DNA of 39,305 nucleotides. Source: Bacillota bacterium (GTDB lineage: Bacteria; Bacillota; Bacilli; Bacillales_A; Planococcaceae). How positions within the stretch are numbered: the first letter of the stretch is position 1; each line of letters starts with the position of its first letter. Both the position numbers and the translations under genes were made by a program. The notes below the pieces were generated by a model. It searched no databases, was not told the origin of the DNA, and saw nothing but the letters and a program-made list of their open reading frames with translations. Positions 31,496-39,305 of the stretch are shown here, in pieces. Where the stretch lies: contig JAEXYZ010000095.1 in assembly GCA_023405135.1 (NCBI GenBank), positions 1 to 39,305 of the forward strand, read 5' to 3'.

Positions 31496-34081
31496 TTATT
31501 TCTTGTTCAACAATGTCTGTTGCAATTCATATAGTAAATTTATTGCTTGAATAGGCGATGTGCCCATAATATTCATTTTTTCAAGACGATCTAATACTTC
31601 TTTCTCATGTGAAGCTACTTCTACAGCAGGTTCCTTACGTTTCTCTGCTTCTTCAAATAAAGACAGTTGAAGTGCCTCTTCCTTCATTTCATCATTTGGA
31701 GTTTGCGACTCCTTTGATTCAAATTGTTCAAGTAAAACTCTTGCCCGTTCAATAATTGCATCCGGCATTTCAGCAAGCTGTGCTACGTGAACACCGTAAG
31801 ACTTATCAGCAGCACCATTTCTAACTTTATGTAAAAAAACTACTTTGCCGTCTTTTTCTGTTGCACTAACATGAACATTTTGAAGTCGCGGTAACTGTTG
31901 TTCAAGAGACGTTAACTCATGATAATGGGTTGAAAATAATGTATTTGCTCCAATTTTATCATGAATATATTCCATCATCGCTTGAGCTAAAGCCATACCG
32001 TCATAAGTAGATGTACCTCGGCCAATTTCATCAAACAATAATAAACTGTTTGCAGTTGCATTCATAATCGCATTTTGTGATTCAATCATTTCCACCATAA
32101 ATGTTGATTGACCTGCAACAAGATCATCAGCTGCTCCGATTCTAGTGAAAATTTGGTCAGTTATTGGAAGTTCAGCTTCATCTGCTGGCACATAACAGCC
32201 CATTTGTGCTAACACAACAATTAGTGCCACTTGTCGCATAAATGTACTTTTCCCTGACATGTTAGGTCCGGTAATAAGCATCATATTTTTTTCATCTGTT
32301 AAAATACAGTCGTTTGGTACATACATTTGTTTATTTAACATTTTTTCAACAACAGGATGACGTCCCCCTATGATTTTCAATGCTCGTCCTTCATGGAACG
32401 CTGGTTTGACAAATCGATATTTCTCGGAAACGACAGCAAAGCTAATATACACATCAAGCTCACTAATTTCCGAAGCGAGCGCTTGAACCCGTGGGATATA
32501 CTGTTTTAATTGTTCACGAAGCTCTACAAACAAATCATATTCTAGTGCCAAGCTTTGTTCCTCTGCATTTAAAATAATCGCTTCTTTTTCTTTTAACTCT
32601 TCTGTAATATAACGCTCTGCATTGGCTAATGTTTGCTTTCGTTCATAGCGTGTTAAATCTGCATTAGCGATGTTGGATTTTGTAATTTCAATATAGTATC
32701 CGAATATACGATTGTAGCCGATTTTTAAGTTTTTTATACCAGTAATTTCACGTTCCTTTTGTTCCAGTTGGGCAATCCAATCTTTTCCGTTCCGAGCCGC
32801 AAATCGTAATTCATCCAGTTTGTCATTATAGCCTTCACGAATAACATCACCTTCTTTAATTGCAATTGGAGGATGATCTGTGATGGCTTTTGATAATAGT
32901 TGTTCGATATCCGAACATTCATCAAGCTTTTCACCTAATTTAATTAACGTTGGTTTATTACTATTGATTAATTGTTTTTTAATTGCAGGGACTTGACGTA
33001 ATGATTCACGAAGCTGTGCTAAATCCCGTCCCCCAACATTACCGAATGCAACTCGTCCAGCTAAACGTTCTAAATCATAAACACTTCTTAAAAGCTCTCT
33101 TAATTCGTCACGGATGAAAAATTCATCTAAAATGTCTGTCACAATTGCTAGACGTTCTTCAATGGCATGGCGATCTGCTAGCGGTTGATGGAGCCATTGC
33201 TTTAATTTCCGTCCACCCATAGCTGTTACAGTTTCATCTAATAGCCAAAGCAACGTCCCTTTTTGATCGCCTCCACGAATGGACTGAAGCAACTCTAAAT
33301 TTCGTTTTGAGTTCGTATCAATACGTAACAATTTCTTAGTTTCTGTATATGTAAATGGCTGGATATGTGTTAAAGATCGCATTTGTGTTCGTTCCACATA
33401 TTGCAATAAACTTTTCGCAGCCCCTTGAAGTTGTTTTGGTAATTTGCCTACATACTGCAATGATTTTTCGTCAGTCATTTCATTTTTTTCAAGAGAAAGC
33501 ACGATTCCTAAATTTGCAGCTTGTTCAGCTAATAAAATTTGAAGTTGCTCTGTCACAACAAGTTCGCGAATGTTTAACGCCATTAACTGTTGGAGTAAAG
33601 ATTTTGCTCCACCTTCAACGATTGAGGTATTTGTTTCTCCAGTTGAAACATCTAAATAAGCGAAGGCAAAATTATTTTCAGATAGTTGTTCCGCTGCAGC
33701 AATATAATGATTTGATTTTCCATCAATCGTTTTTCCTTCAGTTATTGTACCTGGCGTAATAAGTTGAATTACTTCTCTTTTTACGACACCTTTTGCTTGT
33801 TTTGGATCTTCTGTTTGTTCGCAAATTGCTACTTTATAGCCTTTCGATACAAGGGTCTCAATATAGCCTTGAGCGGAGTGATGCGGTACACCACACATCG
33901 GCACACGTTCTGGACTTCCAGCATCACGGCTTGTTAACGTAATTTCTAAAATTTGCGAAGCTTTTATGGCATCATCAAAAAATAATTCATAAAAATCACC
34001 TAATCTGAAAAACAGAAAGGCATCTTCGTATTCTGATTTTATTAATAAATATTGTTGCATCATTGGTGTATATGTCGTCAT
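31496..34081 (-). CDS. mutS: DNA mismatch recognition protein MutS
   Basis: 861 aa. The mismatch-reading Phe-Tyr-Glu motif is in RLGDFYELFFDDA (near residue 31). The clamp and connector domains follow, then the ABC-type ATPase with Walker A GPNMSGKSTFMRQ (about 603) and LLFDEIGRGTSTYDG, STHYHELTSLE. The C-terminal tail contains a beta-clamp-type QLSLF motif. Recognises mispairs and recruits MutL. GAGGG before the ATG. Not directly coupled to cotE, which ends with its own terminator 330 bases upstream. Confidence 0.98.
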   Translation of the reverse strand: MTTYTPMMQQYLLIKSEYEDAFLFFRLGDFYELFFDDAIKASQILEITLTSRDAGSPERVPMCGVPHHSAQGYIETLVSKGYKVAICEQTEDPKQAKGVVKREVIQLITPGTITEGKTIDGKSNHYIAAAEQLSENNFAFAYLDVSTGETNTSIVEGGAKSLLQQLMALNIRELVVTEQLQILLAEQAANLGIVLSLEKNEMTDEKSLQYVGKLPKQLQGAAKSLLQYVERTQMRSLTHIQPFTYTETKKLLRIDTNSKRNLELLQSIRGGDQKGTLLWLLDETVTAMGGRKLKQWLHQPLADRHAIEERLAIVTDILDEFFIRDELRELLRSVYDLERLAGRVAFGNVGGRDLAQLRESLRQVPAIKKQLINSNKPTLIKLGEKLDECSDIEQLLSKAITDHPPIAIKEGDVIREGYNDKLDELRFAARNGKDWIAQLEQKEREITGIKNLKIGYNRIFGYYIEITKSNIANADLTRYERKQTLANAERYITEELKEKEAIILNAEEQSLALEYDLFVELREQLKQYIPRVQALASEISELDVYISFAVVSEKYRFVKPAFHEGRALKIIGGRHPVVEKMLNKQMYVPNDCILTDEKNMMLITGPNMSGKSTFMRQVALIVVLAQMGCYVPADEAELPITDQIFTRIGAADDLVAGQSTFMVEMIESQNAIMNATANSLLLFDEIGRGTSTYDGMALAQAMMEYIHDKIGANTLFSTHYHELTSLEQQLPRLQNVHVSATEKDGKVVFLHKVRNGAADKSYGVHVAQLAEMPDAIIERARVLLEQFESKESQTPNDEMKEEALQLSLFEEAEKRKEPAVEVASHEKEVLDRLEKMNIMGTSPIQAINLLYELQQTLLNKK

Positions 34082-34461
34082 TTTATTCCCTCACATGTAT
34101 TACTAGTTATCTTTTATTATAACAAAAATCTATTAATTAACGAGGAATCCTACTTAGAAAAGCGCAAGGCTCCGTTTTGCCCCTCTATTTAGAAAGCGCC
34201 ACATTATGTGGTATTGTCGTACTTGAACATCTATGTGCGTTGTTGAAAGTCAATATCGATAAAATATCGATAAATTTTTTTCCAGCTTTTTGACCGGGGC
34301 AGATCACAGCATAGAAAGGCCAGATAGCATGTGCAAAATGCAATAAATTTTATTTATATAATAGAAAAGATTACTCTTCTAACTTATACTTTCCTATCCA
34401 CAAATTAAAGAAGAGCGCCTACTTCACTACTTCTTTTTAGTAGATGGCGCTCTCAACTTTA
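34082..34461. other. Intergenic region between cotE and mutS
   Basis: Besides the cotE terminator it shows two copies of AATATCGATAA in tandem near 34253-34276 and a stretch beginning AGAAAAGCGCAAGGCTCC (34156-34173) that resembles a repeat commonly seen between genes of Bacillaceae (from memory). No gene is supported. The promoter of mutS is expected here but not clear. Confidence 0.5.
34413..34452 (-). terminator. Terminator of cotE
   Basis: Minus-strand stem GAGCGCC / GGCGCTC extended by TACT / AGTA after a 3-base bulge, then TTCTTT. Confidence 0.8.
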
Positions 34462-35064
34462 TTAATGATATGATGACGATTCGTCGCTTATATTGTCATA
34501 TTTGCTTGAACTTGATGAAGAACTAGAGCTTGAGCTTGAACTCGAGCTTGAACTTGAGCTAGAAGAAGATGAACTTTCTTCTTTTTCTTCTTCAAATGTC
34601 CATTCTTCTTCATATTCTATTGGATGAACCGATACAACTACTTTTGTTTCTCCTACTACTTCTACTAAGAATTCGCGTTCAATAACAACTTTGAAGCAGT
34701 CCCCATTCGATGTAATTACTGCCTCTATACAATTTGGCTGTTGTAATACACGTACATGACAATCATTTGAATCAATAACATCGTCATCACGGTAATGAAG
34801 TTTTATACGATCTTTGTATTGAACCGTCTCAGTGTGTACTGCAGTTTTTGAGTGATTATTATACGCGTACCACACGTTCACATCGAACTTACCTGAAACC
34901 TCTACATATTTGCCTACTTTCTTCGCATTATAGTGATGATTAATTACCCAGCAACCTAAAATGCTCGTTGGAACATTGGACGGGCGTATAACTTCACTAC
35001 TTTCAACTCGTTTTTTACCCTTCGCGACAATCGCTTTTGTCACTATTTGACGCAAACGTTTCAA
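34462..35064 (-). CDS. cotE: Spore outer-coat morphogenetic protein CotE with poly-Ser tail
   Basis: 200 aa. Aligns with B. subtilis CotE (recalled): IVTKAIVAKGKK, SILGCWVINHHY, VWYAYNNHSKTAVHTETVQYKD, YRDDD, VLQQPNC, EREFLVEVVGETKVVV. CotE directs assembly of the outer spore coat, made in the mother cell. After an acidic segment (EYEEEWTFEEEKEE) comes a run of 24 serines (164-187), then a short tail; the usual CotE end is acidic without such a run. TTG start with AAAGGAGG upstream. A SigK/SigE-like promoter precedes it. Lies between ricA and mutS as in B. subtilis. Confidence 0.95.
   Translation of the reverse strand: MKRLRQIVTKAIVAKGKKRVESSEVIRPSNVPTSILGCWVINHHYNAKKVGKYVEVSGKFDVNVWYAYNNHSKTAVHTETVQYKDRIKLHYRDDDVIDSNDCHVRVLQQPNCIEAVITSNGDCFKVVIEREFLVEVVGETKVVVSVHPIEYEEEWTFEEEKEESSSSSSSSSSSSSSSSSSSSSSSSKYDNISDESSSYH
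34501..34574 (-). repeat. Serine-codon repeat tract in cotE
   Basis: AGY and TCN serine codons alternate (AGCTCA, AGTTCA and similar hexamers) over 24 codons, giving a purely Ser-coding, length-variable microsatellite. Confidence 0.85.
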
Positions 35065-35092
35065 CGTACTTTCCTCCTTTACATTTTCGAAC

Positions 35093-35121
35093 TATAGTAT
35101 GCGGCACATGCCTAATTGGTG
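35093..35121 (-). promoter_or_regulatory. Candidate SigK (or SigE) promoter of cotE
   Basis: Minus strand CACC (35121-35118), 16 bases, then GCATACTATA with CATACTATA at 35101-35093, a full match to the SigK -10 pattern CATANNNTA. About 29 bases before the TTG start. The -10 also resembles SigE. Confidence 0.55.
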
Positions 35122-35270
35122 AAATGTCATGGATAAATTTCTCTTAAATTTTTGAAGAAAAGGTATTTTAACTATAGATAATAGAATTGTTATTTATTTT
35201 TTTTGATTTTTATTGGTTTTGACAACTTATAGTATTAAAGATGGGCGAATAGTGTTCCCATGGAAATAAA

Positions 35271-35312
35271 AAAACTGCCTCAAAGTTTTATAAAAACTAA
35301 TGAGACAGTTTT
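35271..35312 (-). terminator. Terminator of miaB-ricA
   Basis: Minus-strand 12-bp stem AAAACTGTCTCA / TGAGGCAGTTTT (one G-U pair), 18-nt loop, then a T-run. Confidence 0.9.
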
Positions 35313-35321
35313 AATGTTAAT

Positions 35322-35759
35322 TTATGAACAGCTTCCAGGTTGAGAATTCCGTATTTTTGAACCTGTTTCGCCACGTAAAAGGTCGCCGCCTGTTGATTCA
35401 ATAATTTCAGTTGTCACAGTATTGGCAATAGCATTTGAAACAAGCTGCAATAAATTGTTTACATCCATTTGAGATTGTTTAAATTGTTGCACAATTGGTA
35501 GTGTATCGATCTCTTCTTCAACTTTTGCAATCTTTTCTTCAATTAATTTTAAAGCTTTTTCTTTTCCAAGATGTTGGAAATTTACAGCTTGTTTTTGCAA
35601 TGTTTTAAGGCTAGCAATTTTTTCACGAACAAATTGATTTTCATTAATTTGCGCTTCTGCTTTTTTGAAAAATTCAACTTCTTCTGTATTAGCGATCATA
35701 TGTGCAATCTCTTTAGATTTTGCAACGATTTCATCTTTTGTATAAAGCTTTGTTGTCAT
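35322..35759 (-). CDS. ricA: RicA (YmcA), RNase Y / sporulation-biofilm regulator subunit
   Basis: 145 aa, mainly helical, of the YlbF/YmcA family (TKDEIVAKSKEIAHMIANTEEV; EFFKKAEAQINEN). The C-terminal end GGDLLRGETGSKIRNSQPGSCS keeps the Cys-bearing tail of YmcA. In B. subtilis RicA, RicF and RicT form an Fe-S complex that steers RNase Y maturation of operon mRNAs and promotes sporulation, competence and biofilm. The start overlaps the miaB stop (TAATG), so they are coupled. Confidence 0.95.
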   Translation of the reverse strand: MTTKLYTKDEIVAKSKEIAHMIANTEEVEFFKKAEAQINENQFVREKIASLKTLQKQAVNFQHLGKEKALKLIEEKIAKVEEEIDTLPIVQQFKQSQMDVNNLLQLVSNAIANTVTTEIIESTGGDLLRGETGSKIRNSQPGSCS

Positions 35760-37291
35760 TATACTTCCACCCCATGTCGATTGACGACTTCTACAAACTC
35801 ACCACGTAGAGAGTAAGATTTCGCCTCGAGTATTTTTACTTTCACAATCTTTCCAATTAATTCCTTAGGACCTTTAAAGTTCACTAATTTATTTCTTCTA
35901 GTATATCCAGCTAAAACATCATCACGTTTTTTACTGCTTCCTTCAACTAATACTTCAACCTCTTGACCTTCATATTTTTTCAATGCAGCAGATGAAAATT
36001 CTTCAACTACTGCATTTAAACGTTGAAGACGCTCTTTTTTAACTTCTAGTGGAACATTATCATTCATTTTTGCAGCAGGCGTTCCTTCACGAGGAGAATA
36101 AATATACGTGAATGCTGTTTCGAATCCAACTTCACGATATAAGTCAATTGTTTCCTGGAATTGTTCCTCTGTTTCATTAGGATAACCTACAATAATATCA
36201 GTTGTTAAAGCAACATTAGGAATTGCTTCTTTGATTTTACGTACTAAATCTAGGAAGTGCTCGCGAGTATATTTACGGGCCATAATCTTTAAAATTTTAT
36301 TTGACCCAGATTGAACCGGCAAATGAATATGTTCCACTAGATTGCCGCCTTTAGCTAATACTTCGATTAAATGATCATCAAAGTCGCGAGGGTGGCTTGT
36401 TGTAAAACGAATTCTTGGGATATCGATTTTACGTAACTCGTCCATTAAATCACCTAGACGATACTCAATATCAGTAAAGTCTTTTCCGTAAGCATTTACG
36501 TTTTGACCAAGAAGCATAATTTCTTGATATCCTTGAGCAGCCAGTTCACGTACTTCCTGGATAATTTCATCTGGTCGACGACTGCGTTCCTTACCTCGTG
36601 TATAAGGAACTATACAATACGTGCAGAATTTATCGCAACCATACATAATATTTACCCAAGCTTTAATGGCACCATTACGTTGTTTCGGAAGGTTTTCAAT
36701 TACGTCTCCTTCTTTTGACCAAACTTCGATGACCATTTCTTTGGACATATATGCTTCCTTTAGAATATGTGGCAAACGGTGAATATTGTGTGTACCAAAT
36801 ACCATATCTACATGTTGGTATGTTGTTAAAATTTTATTTACAACCGACTCTTCTTGTGACATACAGCCACAAACGCCGATTAACATTTCAGGATTTTGAC
36901 GCTTATATTTTACTAGGAAGCCGAGCTCTCCAAATACTTTATTTTCAGCGTTTTCGCGGATTGCACAAGTATTTAACAGCACAACATCAGCTTTATCAAT
37001 TTGATCTGTTGGTTCATAACCTAGCTGCATAAAAATACCAGCCATTACTTCTGAATCATGTTCATTCATTTGGCATCCGTACGTACGAATATAAAACTTG
37101 CGACCTACTCCCATACCTTTGAATTGTTCATCTATGGCGAAGTCTTTATGGTACTTTACTTCTTCTTTCCCACGTTTTTTCGCATCTTTTAAAGAAGGAG
37201 CCGTAACTACTCGTTCAAAATAACTGCTATAATCTTTTTCAGGTTTTGGTTGTTTCACTTGTTGACTAGCTAGTCGTTGTTCCTCATTCAT
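35759..37291 (-). CDS. miaB: tRNA-2-methylthio-N6-dimethylallyladenosine synthase MiaB
   Basis: 510 aa, as in B. subtilis (509). MTTase domain: C73 in YGCQMNEHDSE, C109 in LLNTCAIRE, C143 in GVCGCMSQ, for the auxiliary [4Fe-4S] cluster. Radical SAM motif C219DKFC223TYC226. C-terminal TRAM region (EGQEVEVLVEG...SYSLRGEFVEV). It methylthiolates i6A37 made by MiaA. GGAG lies 13 bases before the ATG, a rather long gap. Upstream is a poorly understood small gene on the same strand. Confidence 0.97.
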   Translation of the reverse strand: MNEEQRLASQQVKQPKPEKDYSSYFERVVTAPSLKDAKKRGKEEVKYHKDFAIDEQFKGMGVGRKFYIRTYGCQMNEHDSEVMAGIFMQLGYEPTDQIDKADVVLLNTCAIRENAENKVFGELGFLVKYKRQNPEMLIGVCGCMSQEESVVNKILTTYQHVDMVFGTHNIHRLPHILKEAYMSKEMVIEVWSKEGDVIENLPKQRNGAIKAWVNIMYGCDKFCTYCIVPYTRGKERSRRPDEIIQEVRELAAQGYQEIMLLGQNVNAYGKDFTDIEYRLGDLMDELRKIDIPRIRFTTSHPRDFDDHLIEVLAKGGNLVEHIHLPVQSGSNKILKIMARKYTREHFLDLVRKIKEAIPNVALTTDIIVGYPNETEEQFQETIDLYREVGFETAFTYIYSPREGTPAAKMNDNVPLEVKKERLQRLNAVVEEFSSAALKKYEGQEVEVLVEGSSKKRDDVLAGYTRRNKLVNFKGPKELIGKIVKVKILEAKSYSLRGEFVEVVNRHGVEV

Positions 37292-37444
37292 TGAAATCTA
37301 GAAACTCCTTTCAAGATTGGTTTCGCACATTCGAATCCCATTTTATTATTATAACGAATGATAGGTAGAAAGAACAATATAGGGAATTGAAAAGTTATAG
37401 ATATAATATGAACTTGTACTATTTTTCAACAAAATATATTGGGT

Positions 37445-37810
37445 TTACTTATCCGAAATATTTGTAATGAATAATTCATATTGTTTTGGGTCATTTTCTT
37501 TTAAAATTGTAAGGAATGTAAAACAAAACTGAACAACTGAAGACCACTTCATCTCATACTTCTGCTCAAATTGATGCTTTGGATATTTTAAAACATCTTT
37601 AAATATAGTTGATGGTTCAATTTTTCTTTCCCTCAAGTATCCGAGAAAGGCAAGAAAAAGTTTATGATCTTGTAGTACAAGGGACTTTTCTTCCACAAGC
37701 TTATTTATTTCTATCGGACTTTTTAAAGAATTCCCTTTTCTAAACACTTTTTCAAGTTGTTCACTCTGCTTGCTTTTTTTAATCGATATGAAATCAATAA
37801 CGTTTTTCAA
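37445..37810 (-). CDS. Uncharacterised small protein
   Basis: 121 aa from a TTG at 37810 with a strong GAGGGGA site seven bases upstream. The N-terminal part is basic (ISIKKSKQSEQLEKVFRKG); the rest is helical with aromatic-rich stretches (LFLAFLGYLRERKIEPSTIF; WSSVVQFCFTFLTIL). No signal peptide or membrane segment is clear. I do not recognise a family. It is separated from miaB by 150 AT-rich bases. Real rather than chance because of the ribosome site and plausible composition. Confidence 0.72.
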   Translation of the reverse strand: MKNVIDFISIKKSKQSEQLEKVFRKGNSLKSPIEINKLVEEKSLVLQDHKLFLAFLGYLRERKIEPSTIFKDVLKYPKHQFEQKYEMKWSSVVQFCFTFLTILKENDPKQYELFITNISDK

Positions 37811-38006
37811 AATAGTCCCCTCATTTTATCATTTTTCATTAGTAGGTAATGTTAATGTATTATTTTGTCTAGAACTATTTACTTTTCCAATTTGGTTGTT
37901 CTACTCCCAGTTCATATTTTTCCACCAATCTCATTAAGTTTCAATTAATTGATTTCAAGATTTTCTATAAATAATTGTAAAACTGGGCGAAAACCCATTT
38001 TTGCGC

Positions 38007-38034
38007 ACCCAATTTAAATAAATTACATATAACA
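38007..38034 (+). promoter_or_regulatory. Candidate SigK-like promoter of the exosporium-type pseudogene
   Basis: ACC (38007-38009), 16 bases, CATATAACA (38026-38034), matching CATANNNTA except for one base. Same spacing as the candidate before cotE. Forty bases upstream of the start codon. Confidence 0.35.
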
Positions 38035-38072
38035 CATTATATCTGGTATGAAATTTATGGAGGGAGAGTTGA

Positions 38073-38374
38073 ATGTCTCAACCAAATATTCCGAATATAA
38101 GCCCTGCAATTACCATTGATCGAGATGATGCTATTAATTTACTGCTTGCATCAATAGCTATGGAAGAATTAGGTTTAGCACATATCATTATGCAGAAGGA
38201 GAAAAAATACAATATTCGCTGGGGTCAGCTCCTGGTCTATCCCCTAGAGCCTCTTTTGAAGATATTTTAAAAATAAATAATAGTGTTCAAGATACAATAA
38301 CTACCACGATTAAAAAAGAACTATTGCTTGATATTAAATTAAAACAAATAATTCAGTTAATTTCAAATAGCTAA
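38073..38374 (+). pseudogene. Frameshifted exosporium-type protein lacking collagen repeats
   Basis: Starts MSQPNIPNISPAITIDRDDAINLLLASIAMEELGLAHII, closely matching the N-terminal domain of the paralog at 38863. Then one base is missing (about 38186-38190, ATTATGCA against AATGC in the paralog). Restoring it gives NAEGEKIQYSLGSAPGLSP...SVQDT...IKKELLL and a stop at 38372-38374, without any Gly-X-Y tail. Without the repair the protein stops at 38270 (65 aa). GGAGGGAGAG precedes the ATG. Either a recently broken gene or a read error. Confidence 0.8.
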
Positions 38375-38862
38375 TAGAGGTCGATCAAAATGTTGAAGTC
38401 AAGTAGTACGATGTTACTTATTGTGAAATCACTTGTAATATATAATACTTAACATCACGATAGAGTGAGTTCTACTAAACTTGTAGTACTCATTCTTTTT
38501 GTATCCTTCCAATTGATAACCCTTTTGCTACTCATTTTCTTTTAAATACATATTATTTCTTTCTTCATTAAACCTCCATATCTCCAGAAGTTAAAGGAAA
38601 TTCTCCTAACCTTTAACAAGAATATTATATTTTCGGGGACCATAGATATTAATTATCTTTCTTCTATTCTAGAAAACCAACTATTTATATTACTTTTTAC
38701 CGAATTTTTTATATTTATTATGAAAATCGGGCGAGTGTTTATACCTTTCTTTACCATTTGAATAATTTACTAAAGAACACGTTGCCGATCGGTTTATCGA
38801 GGATTCGATAGGAATTAGGCGAAACGAGTTCTTTTCTAAATTTAATAGAAAGGGGAAGTGAA
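38375..38862. other. Intergenic region between the two exosporium-type paralogs
   Basis: About 490 AT-rich bases. It holds the terminator at 38463 and, near 38796-38812, a short palindrome (ATCGA-GGA-TCGAT neighbourhood). No gene or clear sporulation promoter for the next gene was found. Confidence 0.5.
38463..38500 (+). terminator. Terminator downstream of the exosporium-type pseudogene
   Basis: 13-bp stem GAGTGAGTTCTAC / GTAGTACTCATTC with one G-U and one mismatch, 7-nt loop, then five T. Confidence 0.8.
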
Positions 38863-39305
38863 ATGTCTCAACCGAATTTGCCAAATATTACCCCAACAAT
38901 CACCCTTAGTAGAAATTCTGTTATTAACCTATTGTTAGCATCGATTGCGATGGAAGAAATAGGTTTAGCACATATTCTTAATGCTGAGGGAGAAAAAATC
39001 CAGTATGCTTTGGGGACAATTCCTGGCTTAACACCTCCAGCCACATTAGATGACATCCTTGATGTGAATTCTAGTGTTCAAGATACACTTTCGATGGCTA
39101 TAAAGAAGGAATTGTTACTGGACAATAGATTAAGACAAGTGGCTCAATTGACTGGTAATGGAGTAATTGGGCCAACTGGACCGACTGGACCTGCTGGGCC
39201 AACTGGACCTGCTGGTGCGACTGGACCTGCTGGACCGACTGGACCTGCTGGTGCGACTGGACCTGCTGGACCGACTGGACCTGCTGGACCGACTGGACCT
39301 GCTGG
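38863..39305 (+). CDS. Collagen-like exosporium-type protein (partial, N-terminal part)
   Basis: 147 residues visible; the frame runs off the window. A globular N-terminal domain (MSQPNLPNITPTITLSRNSV; INLLLASIAMEEIGLAHILNAEGEK; KKELLLDNRLRQVAQLTG) is followed from about residue 100 by Gly-X-Y triplets, nearly all GPT, GPA or GAT. This architecture is common in spore-surface collagen-like proteins of Bacillales. AAAGGGGAAGTG precedes the ATG. The triplets are encoded by GC-rich 9- and 18-bp repeats unlike the AT-rich surroundings, so length can vary. A spore-surface role is inferred from family and cotE context. Confidence 0.85.
   Translation, partial: MSQPNLPNITPTITLSRNSVINLLLASIAMEEIGLAHILNAEGEKIQYALGTIPGLTPPATLDDILDVNSSVQDTLSMAIKKELLLDNRLRQVAQLTGNGVIGPTGPTGPAGPTGPAGATGPAGPTGPAGATGPAGPTGPAGPTGPA
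39166..39305 (+). repeat. Collagen-type coding repeat (GGACCTGCTGGACCGACT units)
   Basis: Tandem 9-bp blocks such as GGACCTGCT, GGACCGACT and GGTGCGACT encode GPA, GPT and GAT and continue to the window end. Confidence 0.9.

Noticed and set aside
38690..39056. Minus-strand frames opposite the collagen-like gene
   Set aside because: They are antisense to a gene with a strong ribosome site and a clear paralog, and they show no family features.
1..39305. tRNA, rRNA or insertion sequence
   Set aside because: No cloverleaf-like, rRNA-like, transposase or terminal-inverted-repeat signal was recognised by eye on either strand; a covariance-model search would be needed to be certain for small RNAs.

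Overview
The window looks like chromosome of a low-G+C, spore-forming Firmicute of the order Bacillales. The evidence is a cotE spore-coat gene, a collagen-like exosporium-type gene, ricA, a PLP-dependent YnbB-type protein, glnR-glnA, and many TTG/GTG starts behind strong GGAGG-type ribosome binding sites. Gene content and the intergenic repeats feel like the Lysinibacillus/Solibacillus/Ureibacillus group, but that genus-level guess is inference.

Left part (1-9622, all minus strand): a truncated gamma-glutamyl-GABA hydrolase-like gene, then a complete Gram-positive type IV pilus (T4P) operon. Read in transcription order it runs: a VanW/G5 surface protein, pilB, pilT, pilC, the major pilin, pilM, pilN, pilO, pilD. 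No pilP or pilQ is present, as expected without an outer membrane. A perfect hairpin follows the pilin gene, and a terminator follows pilD.

Middle part (10283-19428, plus strand, divergent from the pil operon): three tandem cassettes of minor pilin genes, each in the order PilV-like, PilW-like, PilX/GspK-like. A fourth PilV paralog follows, with a degenerate prepilin site. The PilX-like proteins are large (about 509-593 aa), lack Glu5, and carry beta-strand-rich, bactofilin-like regions. They are good candidates for alternative pilus-tip proteins. The first is split by a frameshift at a C6 tract and also has a C7A6 tract directly after its start codon, so it may be a phase-variable switch. 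This array is the most unusual thing in the window.

Right part (19489-37810, mostly minus strand): a conserved Bacillales housekeeping segment. In transcription order it is miaB-ricA-cotE-mutS-mutL-glpD-alpha/beta hydrolase-miaA-hfq-rhodanese, then ynbB-like, a BI-1-type membrane protein, glnR-glnA and a small membrane protein. A TRIC-type channel gene lies on the plus strand. The order resembles the ricA-cotE-mutSL / miaA-hfq / ynbB-glnRA region of B. subtilis, with glpD and a lipase inserted and no hflX. Two arrays of related-looking short intergenic repeats occur here: about 17 copies of a 20-bp unit (22669-23007) and four copies of a 21-bp unit between mutL and mutS. mutL and cotE each contain hexanucleotide coding repeats.

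End (38073-39305, plus strand): two paralogs of an exosporium-type protein. The first is frameshifted and lacks collagen repeats. The second is intact as far as visible and runs into Gly-X-Y repeats that continue past the window.
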